From: JBLMYQ01 sp050258375
Lineage (GTDB): Bacteria > Bacillota > Clostridia > Acetivibrionales > UBA4821
DNA length: 64,000 nucleotides
Direction of reading: 5' to 3'
NCBI GenBank assembly: GCA_050258375.1
Contig: JBLMYQ010000068.1
Span: 1-64,000, forward strand
Shown here: piece after piece, positions 8,838 through 17,599 of the stretch
How the letters are laid out: every line of letters starts with the position of its first letter
How positions within the stretch are numbered: position 1 is the first letter of the stretch
Program-made: the position numbers and the translations under genes
The notes under the pieces: model-generated
Database searches by the model: none
Seen by the model: only the letters and a program-made list of their open reading frames with translations
What the model was told of the DNA's origin: nothing

Positions 8838-9347
8838 TTAATACTTTCTTGCAAACCTTGCATGCTCTTTCACCCACATATCAATCCAAATAACAAGCGG
8901 AAATATGATTATGGTTATTGCAGCATTATATATGGATTCAGGAATAATTATTTTGTTAAAGGCATACAATATGTCCTGCTGTCCTGAAAAGAAAAATACT
9001 ACAAAGTAAAATATACTCTCATAAATTAATGAAAAAATAAAAACAAAAAATATTGATACAAATAAATTTTCTCTTACAACTCTTTTGTTAACTAAACCAA
9101 TTGATATCCCCAGAAATGTATTCAACAAGGTATAAAGCCCTAGAGAAGCAGCCATAACAGCATCTTCGATTATACCCCCAAGCGCGCCAATAAAACCTCC
9201 TTCCAGTCCTTCTTTTAACAAAGAAAAGCAAATAACAATTACCAGAAAAAGATTTGGCACAACATCAAATATTCTAATATATTCAAATAAGCTGGTTTGA
9301 ATTATGCCCGCCACAAGAAACACTACGGCAGTTAATAAAAACCTCAC
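8838..9347 (-). CDS. mreD: Rod shape-determining membrane protein MreD
   Basis: 169 residues with five to six hydrophobic segments, the usual size and topology of MreD. It links MreC to the peptidoglycan synthases in the elongasome. The start is a GTG preceded by GGGAGG about 11 bases upstream. It lies between mreC and mrdA, as in most Firmicutes. Sequence conservation in this family is low, so the assignment rests on topology and gene order. Confidence 0.92.
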   Translation of the reverse strand: MRFLLTAVVFLVAGIIQTSLFEYIRIFDVVPNLFLVIVICFSLLKEGLEGGFIGALGGIIEDAVMAASLGLYTLLNTFLGISIGLVNKRVVRENLFVSIFFVFIFSLIYESIFYFVVFFFSGQQDILYAFNKIIIPESIYNAAITIIIFPLVIWIDMWVKEHARFARKY

Positions 9348-9409
9348 GACTAATCCTACCTCCCTATCCCTCCTAATAGGAGGCGAATAGAAAACTTTTG
9401 TAATAAAAA

Positions 9410-10240
9410 CTAATTTTTTGGTTTAAGCACAATTACTTCCTCAAGCTTTTTAAAATCAACCGCAGGCTCAACAACAGCATATCTTACTGCCTTTGGTATT
9501 TTATTGTCAATATTCTTAACCTTGCCGATCATTATTCCGGGAGGATATATACCTCCAATTCCGGAGGTTTCAATGATATCTCCATCTAATATTTGAACAC
9601 TTACAGGTATGTACAGCATTTTTAAAAATTGATTCTCTTTAAGCTTTAAATCTCCACGCAGTATCACCAAATCTCTTGTTTTCGAAAGCCGCCCACTTAC
9701 CGAGCTTCCACTATCTATTATTGACATAACCTTTGCAGAGTCAGGTGCTGCTGAAATTATCTGTCCGGCAACTCCCTTTGGCGTTACAACTGCCATATTG
9801 TAATTGACGCCATCCTTAGTACCTTTATCTATGGTAAAAATGTTGAACCAGTTTCCTGATTCTTTGGCAATAATCCTGCAAGTTCTCATATTATAAGTCT
9901 CATATTTACCTTTTACATCCAGGATATCCCTCAACCTCTGGTTTTCGTATTCAAGACCGGCCAGCTTTCTGTTTTCTTCTTCAAGCTGCGATATTTTGAT
10001 TTTAAGGCTGTTGTTTTCATCTGTGAGCATTTTTGCATTATTAAAATACCCAAGCGTATCCTGAGTATTTTTTACAACATAAGCAAACCCTTTTTGAATA
10101 GGGGTATAAATATAATTTATTGCTTTCTCATAAAATGAAATGCTTGCTCGGGTTTTTGAGGTATAAGCAAGCGCAATAAGACTAATAACAGTAATTAAGA
10201 CCAGTAAAAATATTTTATTTTTGAATAACCGGGCCAACAC
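9410..10240 (-). CDS. mreC: Rod shape-determining protein MreC
   Basis: About 276 residues: one N-terminal membrane helix, a coiled-coil segment around NSLKIKISQLEEENRKLAGL, then the beta-rich extracytoplasmic MreC domain with the conserved run VVTPKGVAGQI. It organises PBP2/RodA outside the membrane. A frame is open from GTG at 10249, but that codon abuts the ribosome site; GTG at 10240 has GAGGGGG 8 bases upstream and is preferred. It begins 14 bases after mreB. Confidence 0.95.
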   Translation of the reverse strand: MLARLFKNKIFLLVLITVISLIALAYTSKTRASISFYEKAINYIYTPIQKGFAYVVKNTQDTLGYFNNAKMLTDENNSLKIKISQLEEENRKLAGLEYENQRLRDILDVKGKYETYNMRTCRIIAKESGNWFNIFTIDKGTKDGVNYNMAVVTPKGVAGQIISAAPDSAKVMSIIDSGSSVSGRLSKTRDLVILRGDLKLKENQFLKMLYIPVSVQILDGDIIETSGIGGIYPPGIMIGKVKNIDNKIPKAVRYAVVEPAVDFKKLEEVIVLKPKN

Positions 10241-10254
10241 GTATCGCACCCCCT

Positions 10255-11277
10255 CTATCTAAGTTTTTTAGGCGATATCAATACCCTTTTCAATGTTTCT
10301 ATCTCATCCAAAACCTTCCCTGCTCCAAGAGCTACACAATCAAGCGATCTGTCAGCTATATTTACAGGCATTCCGGTTTCTTCATTTATAAGCCTGTCCA
10401 ATCCGCTCAACATTGCTCCTCCGCCAGTAAGCATTATACCTCTGTCCATAATATCTGCCGCTAACTCAGGAGGCGTTTTTTCCAGCGTCAGCTTTATTGC
10501 ATCAATAATAGCATTAACTGGCTCTCTAAGCGCCTCCAGTATTTCAGTTGAAGAGATATCAATATTTTTAGGCAGACCTGTCATCAAGTCTCTTCCCCTT
10601 ATTTCCATCCATTCTTCTTTCATCCTCGGATAAGCAGACCCAACGTTTATCTTAATCTCTTCAGCGGTTCTTTCACCAATCATAAGGTTATATTCTCTTT
10701 TTATATAGTTAACAATTGAATCATCAAGCTCATCTCCGGCTATTCTTAAAGACTTACTCGTCACAATTCCTCCAAGAGAAATTACAGCAACCTCACTTGT
10801 ACCTCCCCCAATATCCACAACCATGCTTCCGCAAGGTTCTCCAACAGGAAGATTAGCACCAATCGCAGCAGCCATCGGCTCTTCCATTAAGTATGCTTCT
10901 CTGGCTCCGGCGGAATATGTAGCCTCTTCAACAGCTCTTTTTTCAACCTCAGTAACTCCGGAAGGTACACACACAACAACTCTGGGCTTAGAAATAAAAT
11001 TAACGCGTACTACTCTTCTGATGAAATGCTTTAACATAGCCTGTGTAACATCGAAATCTGCAATTACACCATCTTTAAGAGGTCTTACAGCAATAATATT
11101 ACCCGGCGTTCTTCCTATCATTTCTTTCGCTTCTTGTCCAACAGCTAGAACCTCCATGTTTTTCTTATTGATTGCAACAACCGATGGTTCTCTAACAACT
11201 ATCCCTCTATTCTTTACATGAACTAACGTATTAGCAGTACCCAAGTCAATACCAATATCCTTTGAAAACAAACCCAT
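10255..11277 (-). CDS. mreB: Actin-like cell-shape protein MreB
   Basis: 340 residues, full length. The actin-fold nucleotide motifs are present: phosphate 1 DLGTANTLVHVK at the N-terminus, phosphate 2 VVDIGGGTSEVAVIS, and the adenosine motif LTGGGAMLSGLDRLI. It polymerises on the inner membrane face and directs lateral wall synthesis. AAAGGGAG precedes the ATG. It is upstream of mreC-mreD-mrdA and downstream of radC, the common clostridial order. Confidence 0.98.
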   Translation of the reverse strand: MGLFSKDIGIDLGTANTLVHVKNRGIVVREPSVVAINKKNMEVLAVGQEAKEMIGRTPGNIIAVRPLKDGVIADFDVTQAMLKHFIRRVVRVNFISKPRVVVCVPSGVTEVEKRAVEEATYSAGAREAYLMEEPMAAAIGANLPVGEPCGSMVVDIGGGTSEVAVISLGGIVTSKSLRIAGDELDDSIVNYIKREYNLMIGERTAEEIKINVGSAYPRMKEEWMEIRGRDLMTGLPKNIDISSTEILEALREPVNAIIDAIKLTLEKTPPELAADIMDRGIMLTGGGAMLSGLDRLINEETGMPVNIADRSLDCVALGAGKVLDEIETLKRVLISPKKLR

Positions 11278-11332
11278 TATTCTATCTCCCTTTCAAAAAT
11301 TCTTATACAGCTTAGCTGTAAATTTTTACTCT

Positions 11333-12034
11333 TTAAATCAGATTTTTTTGTTTTAAACTCATAAAAACACCATCTCCAATTATCAAATGATCAATCATCC
11401 TTATTCCCAACATATGCGCCCCCTCTTCTATCTTTTTAGTAAATTTAATATCTTCATTACTTGGCTGAGGGTCACCGCTTGGGTGATTATGCACAAGAAC
11501 TATTCCCGCTGCTCCGCTTCTAATGGCTTCCTTGAAGACTTCTCTTGCTTCAACTGCAGAAGTATTAAGTCCTCCAATTGCAGCAGTATGAGTTTTTAAT
11601 ACCACGTTTTTGGAATTAAGCACTAAAACCCTTAATTCTTCCTGCTTTAAGCATCTCATTTCCTGCATAACCAAATTTGAAACATCTTCCGGGGACGTAA
11701 TAACCACCCTGGTATTTCTGCGGTTTGCAGACATTCTTTTTGAAAATTCTACAATTGCCTTAATTTGTATAGCCTTTACCTTACCAATACCTTTTATACT
11801 TTGTAACTCTTCAAGTGCTATATCATTTAAAAATCCAAGCCCTTGACCTTCTTCATCCAGTTTCAAAAGCCTTTGTGAAACTCCTAGTGAAGTTTCTTCT
11901 TTAGTACCCGTTTTTATAATTATTGCCAATAATTCAGCATTCGATAATGCTTGCGCACCATATTTCTCAAGTCTTTCATAAGGTCTTTCAGCTTCAGGGA
12001 TATCCTTAATTCTGAGTCTTCTTTCAGTCGACAT
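11333..12034 (-). CDS. radC: RadC family JAB/MPN domain protein
   Basis: About 233 residues: N-terminal helix-hairpin-helix region (LQSIKGIGKVKAIQIKA), then a JAB1/MPN-like metallo-domain with HNHPSGDPQPSNED, the metal-binding HxHx7-10D signature. The biochemical role of RadC remains unsettled despite its old link to DNA repair. The frame opens at GTG 12043, but AGGAAG is correctly spaced for ATG at 12034. Part of the maf-radC-mreBCD operon. Confidence 0.95.
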   Translation of the reverse strand: MSTERRLRIKDIPEAERPYERLEKYGAQALSNAELLAIIIKTGTKEETSLGVSQRLLKLDEEGQGLGFLNDIALEELQSIKGIGKVKAIQIKAIVEFSKRMSANRRNTRVVITSPEDVSNLVMQEMRCLKQEELRVLVLNSKNVVLKTHTAAIGGLNTSAVEAREVFKEAIRSGAAGIVLVHNHPSGDPQPSNEDIKFTKKIEEGAHMLGIRMIDHLIIGDGVFMSLKQKNLI

Positions 12035-12110
12035 AAAATGCACACTTCCTGTTCGAATTATTCGGATCCCTGGATCATCAATGGGAGCATTCCCTCCACT
12101 TAGTCTCTCT

Positions 12111-12686
12111 CTATAAAATATTTATATTAAATTCCTTTAGTTTTTCTGTTAATCGCGTTAATGGAAGACCTACAACATTGAAATAGCATCCATCTATTTT
12201 TTCAACAAGGATAGCACCTATTTTCTGTATTCCATAAGCACCTGCCTTGTCCATAGGCTCTCCGGTTCTGATATATGACCTGATTTCTTCATCCGTGAGC
12301 TTTTTAAATTTAACAAGTGTTTCTTCATGAAAAACAATACTTCTGTCTGAATTAGGCTGAATCAAAGCCACACCAGTAATTACTCTATGTGTATTCCCAG
12401 AAAGCTTTTTAAGCATTCCTATGGCTTCAGCCTCATCCCTTGGCTTTCCTAGAACTTCAGATTCCAGACAAACTATAGTATCAGCCCCAACAACTAAATA
12501 CCCGGGTTCTAAATTCCGGGCAACCTCACGTGCTTTTATTTCTGCAAGCTTTTCTGCCAACCTGTACGGATTTTCTTCTTCAGTGGTTTCATCAACATTA
12601 CTCGAAATTACTCTGAATTCCAGACCTAGCTGCTCTAATAGCTCTTTTCTTCTGGGAGATGAAGAAGCTAAAATAATCTGAAGCAT
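12111..12686 (-). CDS. maf: Maf nucleotide pyrophosphatase
   Basis: 191 residues, normal length. It has the N-terminal ASSSPRRKELLEQLGL motif and the GADTIV core of the Maf/Ham1-like fold. Members hydrolyse non-canonical or pyrimidine NTPs (dTTP/UTP class) and are linked to septum inhibition. It sits 11 bases after the DUF4321 gene and upstream of radC. Confidence 0.95.
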   Translation of the reverse strand: MLQIILASSSPRRKELLEQLGLEFRVISSNVDETTEEENPYRLAEKLAEIKAREVARNLEPGYLVVGADTIVCLESEVLGKPRDEAEAIGMLKKLSGNTHRVITGVALIQPNSDRSIVFHEETLVKFKKLTDEEIRSYIRTGEPMDKAGAYGIQKIGAILVEKIDGCYFNVVGLPLTRLTEKLKEFNINIL

Positions 12687-12697
12687 AAAAGTTTCTC

Positions 12698-12955
12698 CTA
12701 CATTTTTCTGTATATGAATATCCCAGCAATTATACCTAATGCACTTGCAATATTTACTCTCAATAAAAACCCAAAACTAAAATCAAGTATGCCCAAATTT
12801 AAACGAAAGGGCTGCGAAATCCCTAGTTCAAACCCTCTTTTTAAAACCTCAAAATCCCTGTTAGCCCCTAAATAATCTCCTAAAACCCCTCCAATAACCA
12901 AGCCTGCAATAAGAAGTGCCAAAAGAATCAACGGGTTTTTCTCTTTGTATACCAT
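12698..12955 (-). CDS. DUF4321 small membrane protein
   Basis: 85 residues with two membrane segments (LILLALLIAGLVIGGVLG near the N-terminus and NIASALGIIAGIFIY at the end). This matches the small DUF4321 family seen almost only in Clostridia at this position upstream of maf. Function unknown. First gene of the maf-radC-mreBCD-mrdA unit. Confidence 0.85.
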   Translation of the reverse strand: MVYKEKNPLILLALLIAGLVIGGVLGDYLGANRDFEVLKRGFELGISQPFRLNLGILDFSFGFLLRVNIASALGIIAGIFIYRKM

Positions 12956-12995
12956 CTATGAAATCCCTCACTATCTTTTCCAACTTTTTATACAT

Positions 12996-13024
12996 ATTAT
13001 ACCTTTATATAATAACCTTTTCAA
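12996..13024 (-). promoter_or_regulatory. Promoter of the DUF4321-maf-radC-mreBCD-mrdA operon
   Basis: Minus strand: -35 TTGAAA (13024-13019), 17-base spacer, -10 TATAAT (13001-12996), about 40 bases before the DUF4321 start. No other strong promoter is seen down to mrdA, and spacings in the operon are 5-76 bases. Confidence 0.8.
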
Positions 13025-13148
13025 CTAGTATTGCTAATTGTTTAATAAACGCTTGTGCTATTGCATAATATAAGGAATAATAAAGACCTGGGTTAAGTAA
13101 TATATAATTGATTCGTATTAACAAACAAAAAAACCAATATTTTATACT

Positions 13149-13176
13149 TTGCATATATATATATTAAATGTATAAT
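13149..13176 (+). promoter_or_regulatory. mecA promoter
   Basis: -35 TTGCAT (13149-13154), 16-base AT-rich spacer, -10 TATAAT (13171-13176), about 48 bases before the mecA ATG. Confidence 0.75.
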
Positions 13177-13224
13177 AATGAAAAGGACTAAGAAATATTT
13201 ATTTTCTTAAAGCTTGGTGATAAT

Positions 13225-13857
13225 ATGAAAATTGAGAAGGTTAGCGACAACAAAATAAAGGTTACACTTTCAACATCTGATTTGCGTGAACGCAATTTGG
13301 ATTTTTCCGCATTGACGTATAATTCTCCTCAAGCCCAGGTTTTATTCTGGGATATGCTCCATCAAGCCGAAATAGAATTCGGTTTTTCCGCTTCTGATTC
13401 CCAGCTGTTTATAGAAGCTGCTCCCAGCGCAGGCGACAGTCTTATAATAACACTTACAAAGGTTGAGGAAGATGGAGATTTTGAATCAATACAAAAATAT
13501 ATACGGAATCGTTTTAAACGTTCTGAGCTCAAGACAAAAAAGAAAAGCAAAAAAATATCATCAGGTATTTTTCTTTACTCATTTGATGAATTTGAAGATT
13601 TATGCAAGGTCGTAAGTAAAATTTCCGAATTATATTCCGGAGAAAGTACTCTTTACAAATATGATCAAACATATTATCTTATGATAGCAAATACAGCAAT
13701 TGCTAATACAAATCCTAATTTTTTTGATTCATTGATGAGTGAATATGGCTTAAGGGTAACAAACATTGCCTTCACAGACGGATTTCTTAATGAATATGGT
13801 ACAAAACTGATTGAATACAATGCAATTGAAGTAATAAATGATTATTTTAAAGCATAA
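13225..13857 (+). CDS. mecA: ClpC adaptor protein MecA
   Basis: 210 residues with the N-terminal signature of MecA (MKIEKVSDNKIKVTLSTSDL, then LLHQ-type FWDMLHQAEIEFGF). A basic linker (about 93-112, KRSELKTKKKSKK) leads to the C-terminal ClpC-binding domain. MecA delivers substrates to ClpCP; in Bacillus it degrades ComK, but many Clostridia with MecA are not known to be competent. Single gene with its own promoter and terminator, one of the few plus-strand genes. Confidence 0.93.
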   Translation: MKIEKVSDNKIKVTLSTSDLRERNLDFSALTYNSPQAQVLFWDMLHQAEIEFGFSASDSQLFIEAAPSAGDSLIITLTKVEEDGDFESIQKYIRNRFKRSELKTKKKSKKISSGIFLYSFDEFEDLCKVVSKISELYSGESTLYKYDQTYYLMIANTAIANTNPNFFDSLMSEYGLRVTNIAFTDGFLNEYGTKLIEYNAIEVINDYFKA

Positions 13858-13858
13858 A

Positions 13859-13894
13859 AATACCTGACCTAAATTCAAGTTTAGGGTCAGGTAT
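13859..13894. terminator. Bidirectional intrinsic terminator (mecA / PRC-barrel gene)
   Basis: Inverted repeat AATACCTGACC ... GGTCAGGTATT, extended by TAAA/TTTA, with T runs on both strands. It serves the converging mecA and 13900-14979 genes. Confidence 0.9.
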
Positions 13895-13899
13895 TTTTT

Positions 13900-14979
13900 T
13901 TATGGTCTGTTATTCATTACTAATTCTATAAATTTCCCCGCTTCCTTTGCTTTGTTCATAGCAGCCTCGGTTATCAATTCTCCGCTGGTAAGTATACTGT
14001 TGCCCATTTTATCAAGTATTTCTTTAGTTACCTTTCTGCCTAACAGATACTCCCTTTGCTTTATTTCAAACAATTCCGATGATTTTGGTTGTTCCTTTTT
14101 TAAATTTTCTGCAGCCTGTTTTTTATGAATTTCATACTGTTTTACACCCGGTCTGTAATAAACATTTTTTGCTGATATTCCTTCCTCAAAAGACAAATCA
14201 ACCTCAAAATCCGGCACTGTCTCTTGAATTTCTTCCTCTTTAACATTTTTTGATTTTAAAGAAGCAGTTTGAACTTCTTTTTCCTTTTCTACTTGAACTG
14301 CTGGCTTTTTATCAACTTGCTCCTTCTTTGCCGAATTCTTTGGTTCAGCCTGTTTAGCCGGAGCACGTGTAATATCAACGTTCTTTGATTCTGCTGGTTC
14401 TTTGTACGTAAATTCTTGGTTATCAGACTTGTACTGATTTGATAATTTTGACTTTTTGTCTTCAATATCATCAGAAACCTTACACAAATCAGCATCAGAC
14501 ATTTCAGTAATGCCATCAGCTAAAACCACAAGATTCTCACCAAAAGCAATAATATCTTTACGTGAAACCACTTTAGTCCTGCTCTTTTTATCAGAATTGA
14601 TAAATTCGACTGCAGTTATCAGATAATCTTTTTGGCTAATATATATATCTCCGGTATCTCCAATAAGCTTTCCGCTTTGAGTAATAACCCTTGTATTTTT
14701 GACCTTGATTCTTTTTTTATACAGATTTACTGCCAAATCAACTCTATTGATATCTTTCACTGATTCCCTTCTGGCAACTGTAACGGCATACTCGCCCAAC
14801 CCCTTAACATCTCTTTCGTCAATAACCTTTGCTCCAAGGAGTATAAAGCCATCATCTACAATAAAATAATCAACCCCGCCTTTTTCTTCATTAATTATTA
14901 AATCATATACTGTTCCAAGCTGATTCCCGGTTGATAAATCCACTACCGGAAGACCTATGATTTCTGAAGTCTTTTTCAC
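13900..14979 (-). CDS. PRC-barrel domain protein
   Basis: 359 residues. The N-terminus (IIGLPVVDLSTGNQLGTVYDLII) is a PRC-barrel, and a second copy is suggested near 95-165 (ITQSGKLIGDTGDIYIS). A long Lys/Glu/Pro-rich linker follows (about 185-260), then a C-terminal region (YLLGRKVTKEILDKMGNSIL) that also resembles a short beta-barrel. PRC-barrels bind RNA or protein partners, as in RimM; the target here is unknown. The GTG start has AAGGAGGG upstream. Last gene of a probable three-gene unit. Confidence 0.8.
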   Translation of the reverse strand: MKKTSEIIGLPVVDLSTGNQLGTVYDLIINEEKGGVDYFIVDDGFILLGAKVIDERDVKGLGEYAVTVARRESVKDINRVDLAVNLYKKRIKVKNTRVITQSGKLIGDTGDIYISQKDYLITAVEFINSDKKSRTKVVSRKDIIAFGENLVVLADGITEMSDADLCKVSDDIEDKKSKLSNQYKSDNQEFTYKEPAESKNVDITRAPAKQAEPKNSAKKEQVDKKPAVQVEKEKEVQTASLKSKNVKEEEIQETVPDFEVDLSFEEGISAKNVYYRPGVKQYEIHKKQAAENLKKEQPKSSELFEIKQREYLLGRKVTKEILDKMGNSILTSGELITEAAMNKAKEAGKFIELVMNNRP

Positions 14980-15001
14980 TTAAAATCCCTCCTTAAAATA
15001 T

Positions 15002-15997
15002 CTATATACCAAAGTTTTTTTTCAAATCATCAATGACCTCTTGACTTATACTGTTCCCTGCCGTTTCAATATAGCTTTTTATCATTTCCTTCGCAATGTC
15101 CTCCTGACCAAGTTCTCTATAAAGAGAGCACACATCTATTATAATCCAGAGTATAAGCTGTTCCTCTGGCTTTTTTTCCAATGCCTGAATGTAATATTCA
15201 ATTGCTTCCAAATATTTTCCTTCTGTTTTCGCCGCAAAGGCAGAATCTATAAACTTCTCTACAGTCATTTGAATTTCACTTCCCTCTGAATTCAGGACAT
15301 GGTTAACTCCCTCTTTATGCTCTTTCTTTTGCTTTTTGGGAGCCTTTTTAACCTCATTCTTCGAACGGATTTTATGGTCAGGCTTTGGTATTTCTTCCCT
15401 AGCTGCCCCCGTCTCTTTTTTGCTTATTCTTTCCCTGACTTCACTTGCAGGGATTTCTCCTCTAATGAATTTAGAAAAGATATCTCCATACTGCTCATCC
15501 TTTTTCTCAAAATCAACATAGCTTATATTTTCATTGGAGGTCAGAAAATCAACCACATCCTGCTCAACAGGAATTATCTTTTCCTGCGGCTCGGTTATAA
15601 GTACGTTTTCTTTTTTTTCTGCCAGCTCCTCTACCTTTTTAAAGCTTATAATTTTCTCAATGAATTTAAACCTTTGAGATAAATTAAATCTTTTTATTAA
15701 CTCCTGAAAATTAAAGATTCCAGATATATTTTCAATCTTTAATTTTGATAAATCTCTTTCCTCAAGCATTATTACCAACTCCATTCCAAACAATACAAAT
15801 AATATTAATATTATTAATGCTCTGACAAATCCCCATTTTAAGATTATATTGGGCAAGAAAACAAAGGCAGTGATTGAAAGCACCAATAATGCCAACGCAC
15901 TACCAGTACTTATCTTGTTATATTTTATCAGTAAAAAAAGTATAACAAATAGAGCAATTATTAAAATCTGAATAAAAAACAAACCTATGCTATACAT
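15002..15997 (-). CDS. Membrane protein with TPR-like C-terminus
   Basis: 331 residues. Three hydrophobic segments lie in the first ~80, then a charged, Lys/Glu-rich linker (about 120-240), then a helical region (FAAKTEGKYLEAIEYYIQALEKKPEE) that reads as a tetratricopeptide repeat. The topology suggests a membrane scaffold with a cytosolic protein-binding arm. Family not recognised. It is 22 bases upstream of the PRC-barrel gene. Confidence 0.7.
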   Translation of the reverse strand: MYSIGLFFIQILIIALFVILFLLIKYNKISTGSALALLVLSITAFVFLPNIILKWGFVRALIILILFVLFGMELVIMLEERDLSKLKIENISGIFNFQELIKRFNLSQRFKFIEKIISFKKVEELAEKKENVLITEPQEKIIPVEQDVVDFLTSNENISYVDFEKKDEQYGDIFSKFIRGEIPASEVRERISKKETGAAREEIPKPDHKIRSKNEVKKAPKKQKKEHKEGVNHVLNSEGSEIQMTVEKFIDSAFAAKTEGKYLEAIEYYIQALEKKPEEQLILWIIIDVCSLYRELGQEDIAKEMIKSYIETAGNSISQEVIDDLKKNFGI

Positions 15998-16036
15998 ATA
16001 CCCTGCACGCTTCCACTTTAATCATTATACAATTAA

Positions 16037-16723
16037 TTATTTTTTTATCTCAAATTTATTTAAGTTATCATTCCATAAATATCCTTCTTCTTCCATCATG
16101 CTCTGCCCTGCAAACTTTAATGCCGCCTCTTTATTCGGAATAACAGCATTTTTCAGTGTGCTAATTTCTCTTTGAATATCTTCTGATTTCTTCTTTAAAT
16201 CAGACATCATGCTTTCAAGAAGCTTTAATCTGAATGACACAAGTGTTTCTAAATAGTTGTTTCCATATTTTACGGCATAATAATATCCCTCAGATGTTTT
16301 AAACAATTCGCCTGGAACAATAAATCTTCGTATCCTTTCGAGAATCAATCTATTCTTAACAATAGCTTCAGATATATCACTTTTGGTGTACCCCGGAATT
16401 TCGAATATTTCCATAGATTTATCAGATTCAACCTTAATATCATCAACATAGTAGTAAAAATCGAGAACAGTCTTGTATTTTACTTCACCATTTTCAGCAT
16501 TTACAGATCCCGCTCCTGTTTTTTTACCATTGGTATAGCTAACCTTCCCCATCTTAAAAACAAATCCTTCATCATCCTGATTTTCTGCCTTATTCTCTGC
16601 AAAATCAGTTTTAATACCGCCATCAATATTTGTTTTGCCGGTAAAAGATATAGTTTTAAATTGGAAACAACCTGATAAAAAGATTACGCAAAGTATAATT
16701 GCAGCAATTACATATTTTTTCAT
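16037..16723 (-). CDS. Predicted lipoprotein
   Basis: 228 residues with a lipoprotein signal: MKKYVIAAIILCVIFLSGC, lipobox LSGC with Cys19 as lipidation site. The mature part has a beta-rich first half and a helical second half (about 130-195). Function unknown. GAGGTGA precedes the ATG. It heads the likely unit with the TPR membrane protein and PRC-barrel protein. Confidence 0.8.
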   Translation of the reverse strand: MKKYVIAAIILCVIFLSGCFQFKTISFTGKTNIDGGIKTDFAENKAENQDDEGFVFKMGKVSYTNGKKTGAGSVNAENGEVKYKTVLDFYYYVDDIKVESDKSMEIFEIPGYTKSDISEAIVKNRLILERIRRFIVPGELFKTSEGYYYAVKYGNNYLETLVSFRLKLLESMMSDLKKKSEDIQREISTLKNAVIPNKEAALKFAGQSMMEEEGYLWNDNLNKFEIKK

Positions 16724-16844
16724 GATTCACCTCAAAATTTTTACCCTTAGGTAAATTTCCGGCTTTTCTTTTTCGTTTATTATTTTATAATAATAATGTC
16801 ATATATATCAATATTTAATCTCTAAAGAAATATCACCTTGATTA

Positions 16845-17546
16845 TTATTTGTTTCTTCTTTTTTCTGCAATATAATTTATACATTCTTCGCCTTTAAAAA
16901 CCCCTACAATAAATAGGGCCACAGCTACTACAGAAATGATTATTACAGTTGCATAGTTCCCTTTTTCAAGGCTGGAGCCCCAGCAAGATGCAGCTATAAG
17001 CCATGGCGCGCGCGCAGTTAATGTAACCAAAAAGAAATCTGCAAATTTTATAGGTGTAAGACCTGCAATATATGTAAAAGCGTCCTTTCCCGGCAGCCCG
17101 GGAATAATAAATATCAAAAAAAGCGAAACAGATAGTCTTTTATTGTTAATTTTCCTTTTAAGATTATCAATATCCTTTTTGTGCATAAAGAGTTCAACAA
17201 CAGGCTGTCCAATCGTTCTAGCCACAAAAAAGCAGACTACCGAACCCAGGATTATTCCGGCTATTGATAGAAGGGAGCCAAAAATGCCTCCGAACAAATA
17301 ACCTCCTGCAATATGCACAACCTCGCCCGGAATCACAAAGATTATGACTTGAATCACTTGTATTAAAACAAAAACAATATACCGCCACACCCCAAAGCTG
17401 TTCACCCAGCCTTCAAGCTTGTCCTTATCGGTAAGAATTACAAAATAATCCCTCCAATAATAAAGGGCTATCCCAATCACTAAGATAAAGCCTATCATAA
17501 TAAGCAGTTCTTTAATCCCAATTTTAATATTTTTTAAGTTAAACAC
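16845..17546 (-). CDS. TVP38/TMEM64 (VTT/DedA-like) membrane protein
   Basis: 233 residues with about six hydrophobic segments. The family signature is visible: VIPGEVVHIAGGYLFGGIFGSLLSIAGIILGS, then FIIPGLPGKDAFTYIAGLTPI (re-entrant loop motif). Members of the VTT superfamily scramble or transport lipids, including undecaprenyl phosphate in DedA relatives. The exact substrate of this subgroup is uncertain. GTG start with GAGGGA upstream. Confidence 0.88.
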   Translation of the reverse strand: MFNLKNIKIGIKELLIMIGFILVIGIALYYWRDYFVILTDKDKLEGWVNSFGVWRYIVFVLIQVIQVIIFVIPGEVVHIAGGYLFGGIFGSLLSIAGIILGSVVCFFVARTIGQPVVELFMHKKDIDNLKRKINNKRLSVSLFLIFIIPGLPGKDAFTYIAGLTPIKFADFFLVTLTARAPWLIAASCWGSSLEKGNYATVIIISVVAVALFIVGVFKGEECINYIAEKRRNK

Positions 17547-17599
17547 TTTTATTCCCTCATTTCTACCAATCCAACACCACTAAAATCAAATCCGTCAAA

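Noticed and set aside
6591..8841. Several plus-strand ORFs opposite mrdA and similar ORFs opposite other long genes
   Set aside because: They lie wholly inside well-supported minus-strand genes, lack ribosome sites and show no family features.
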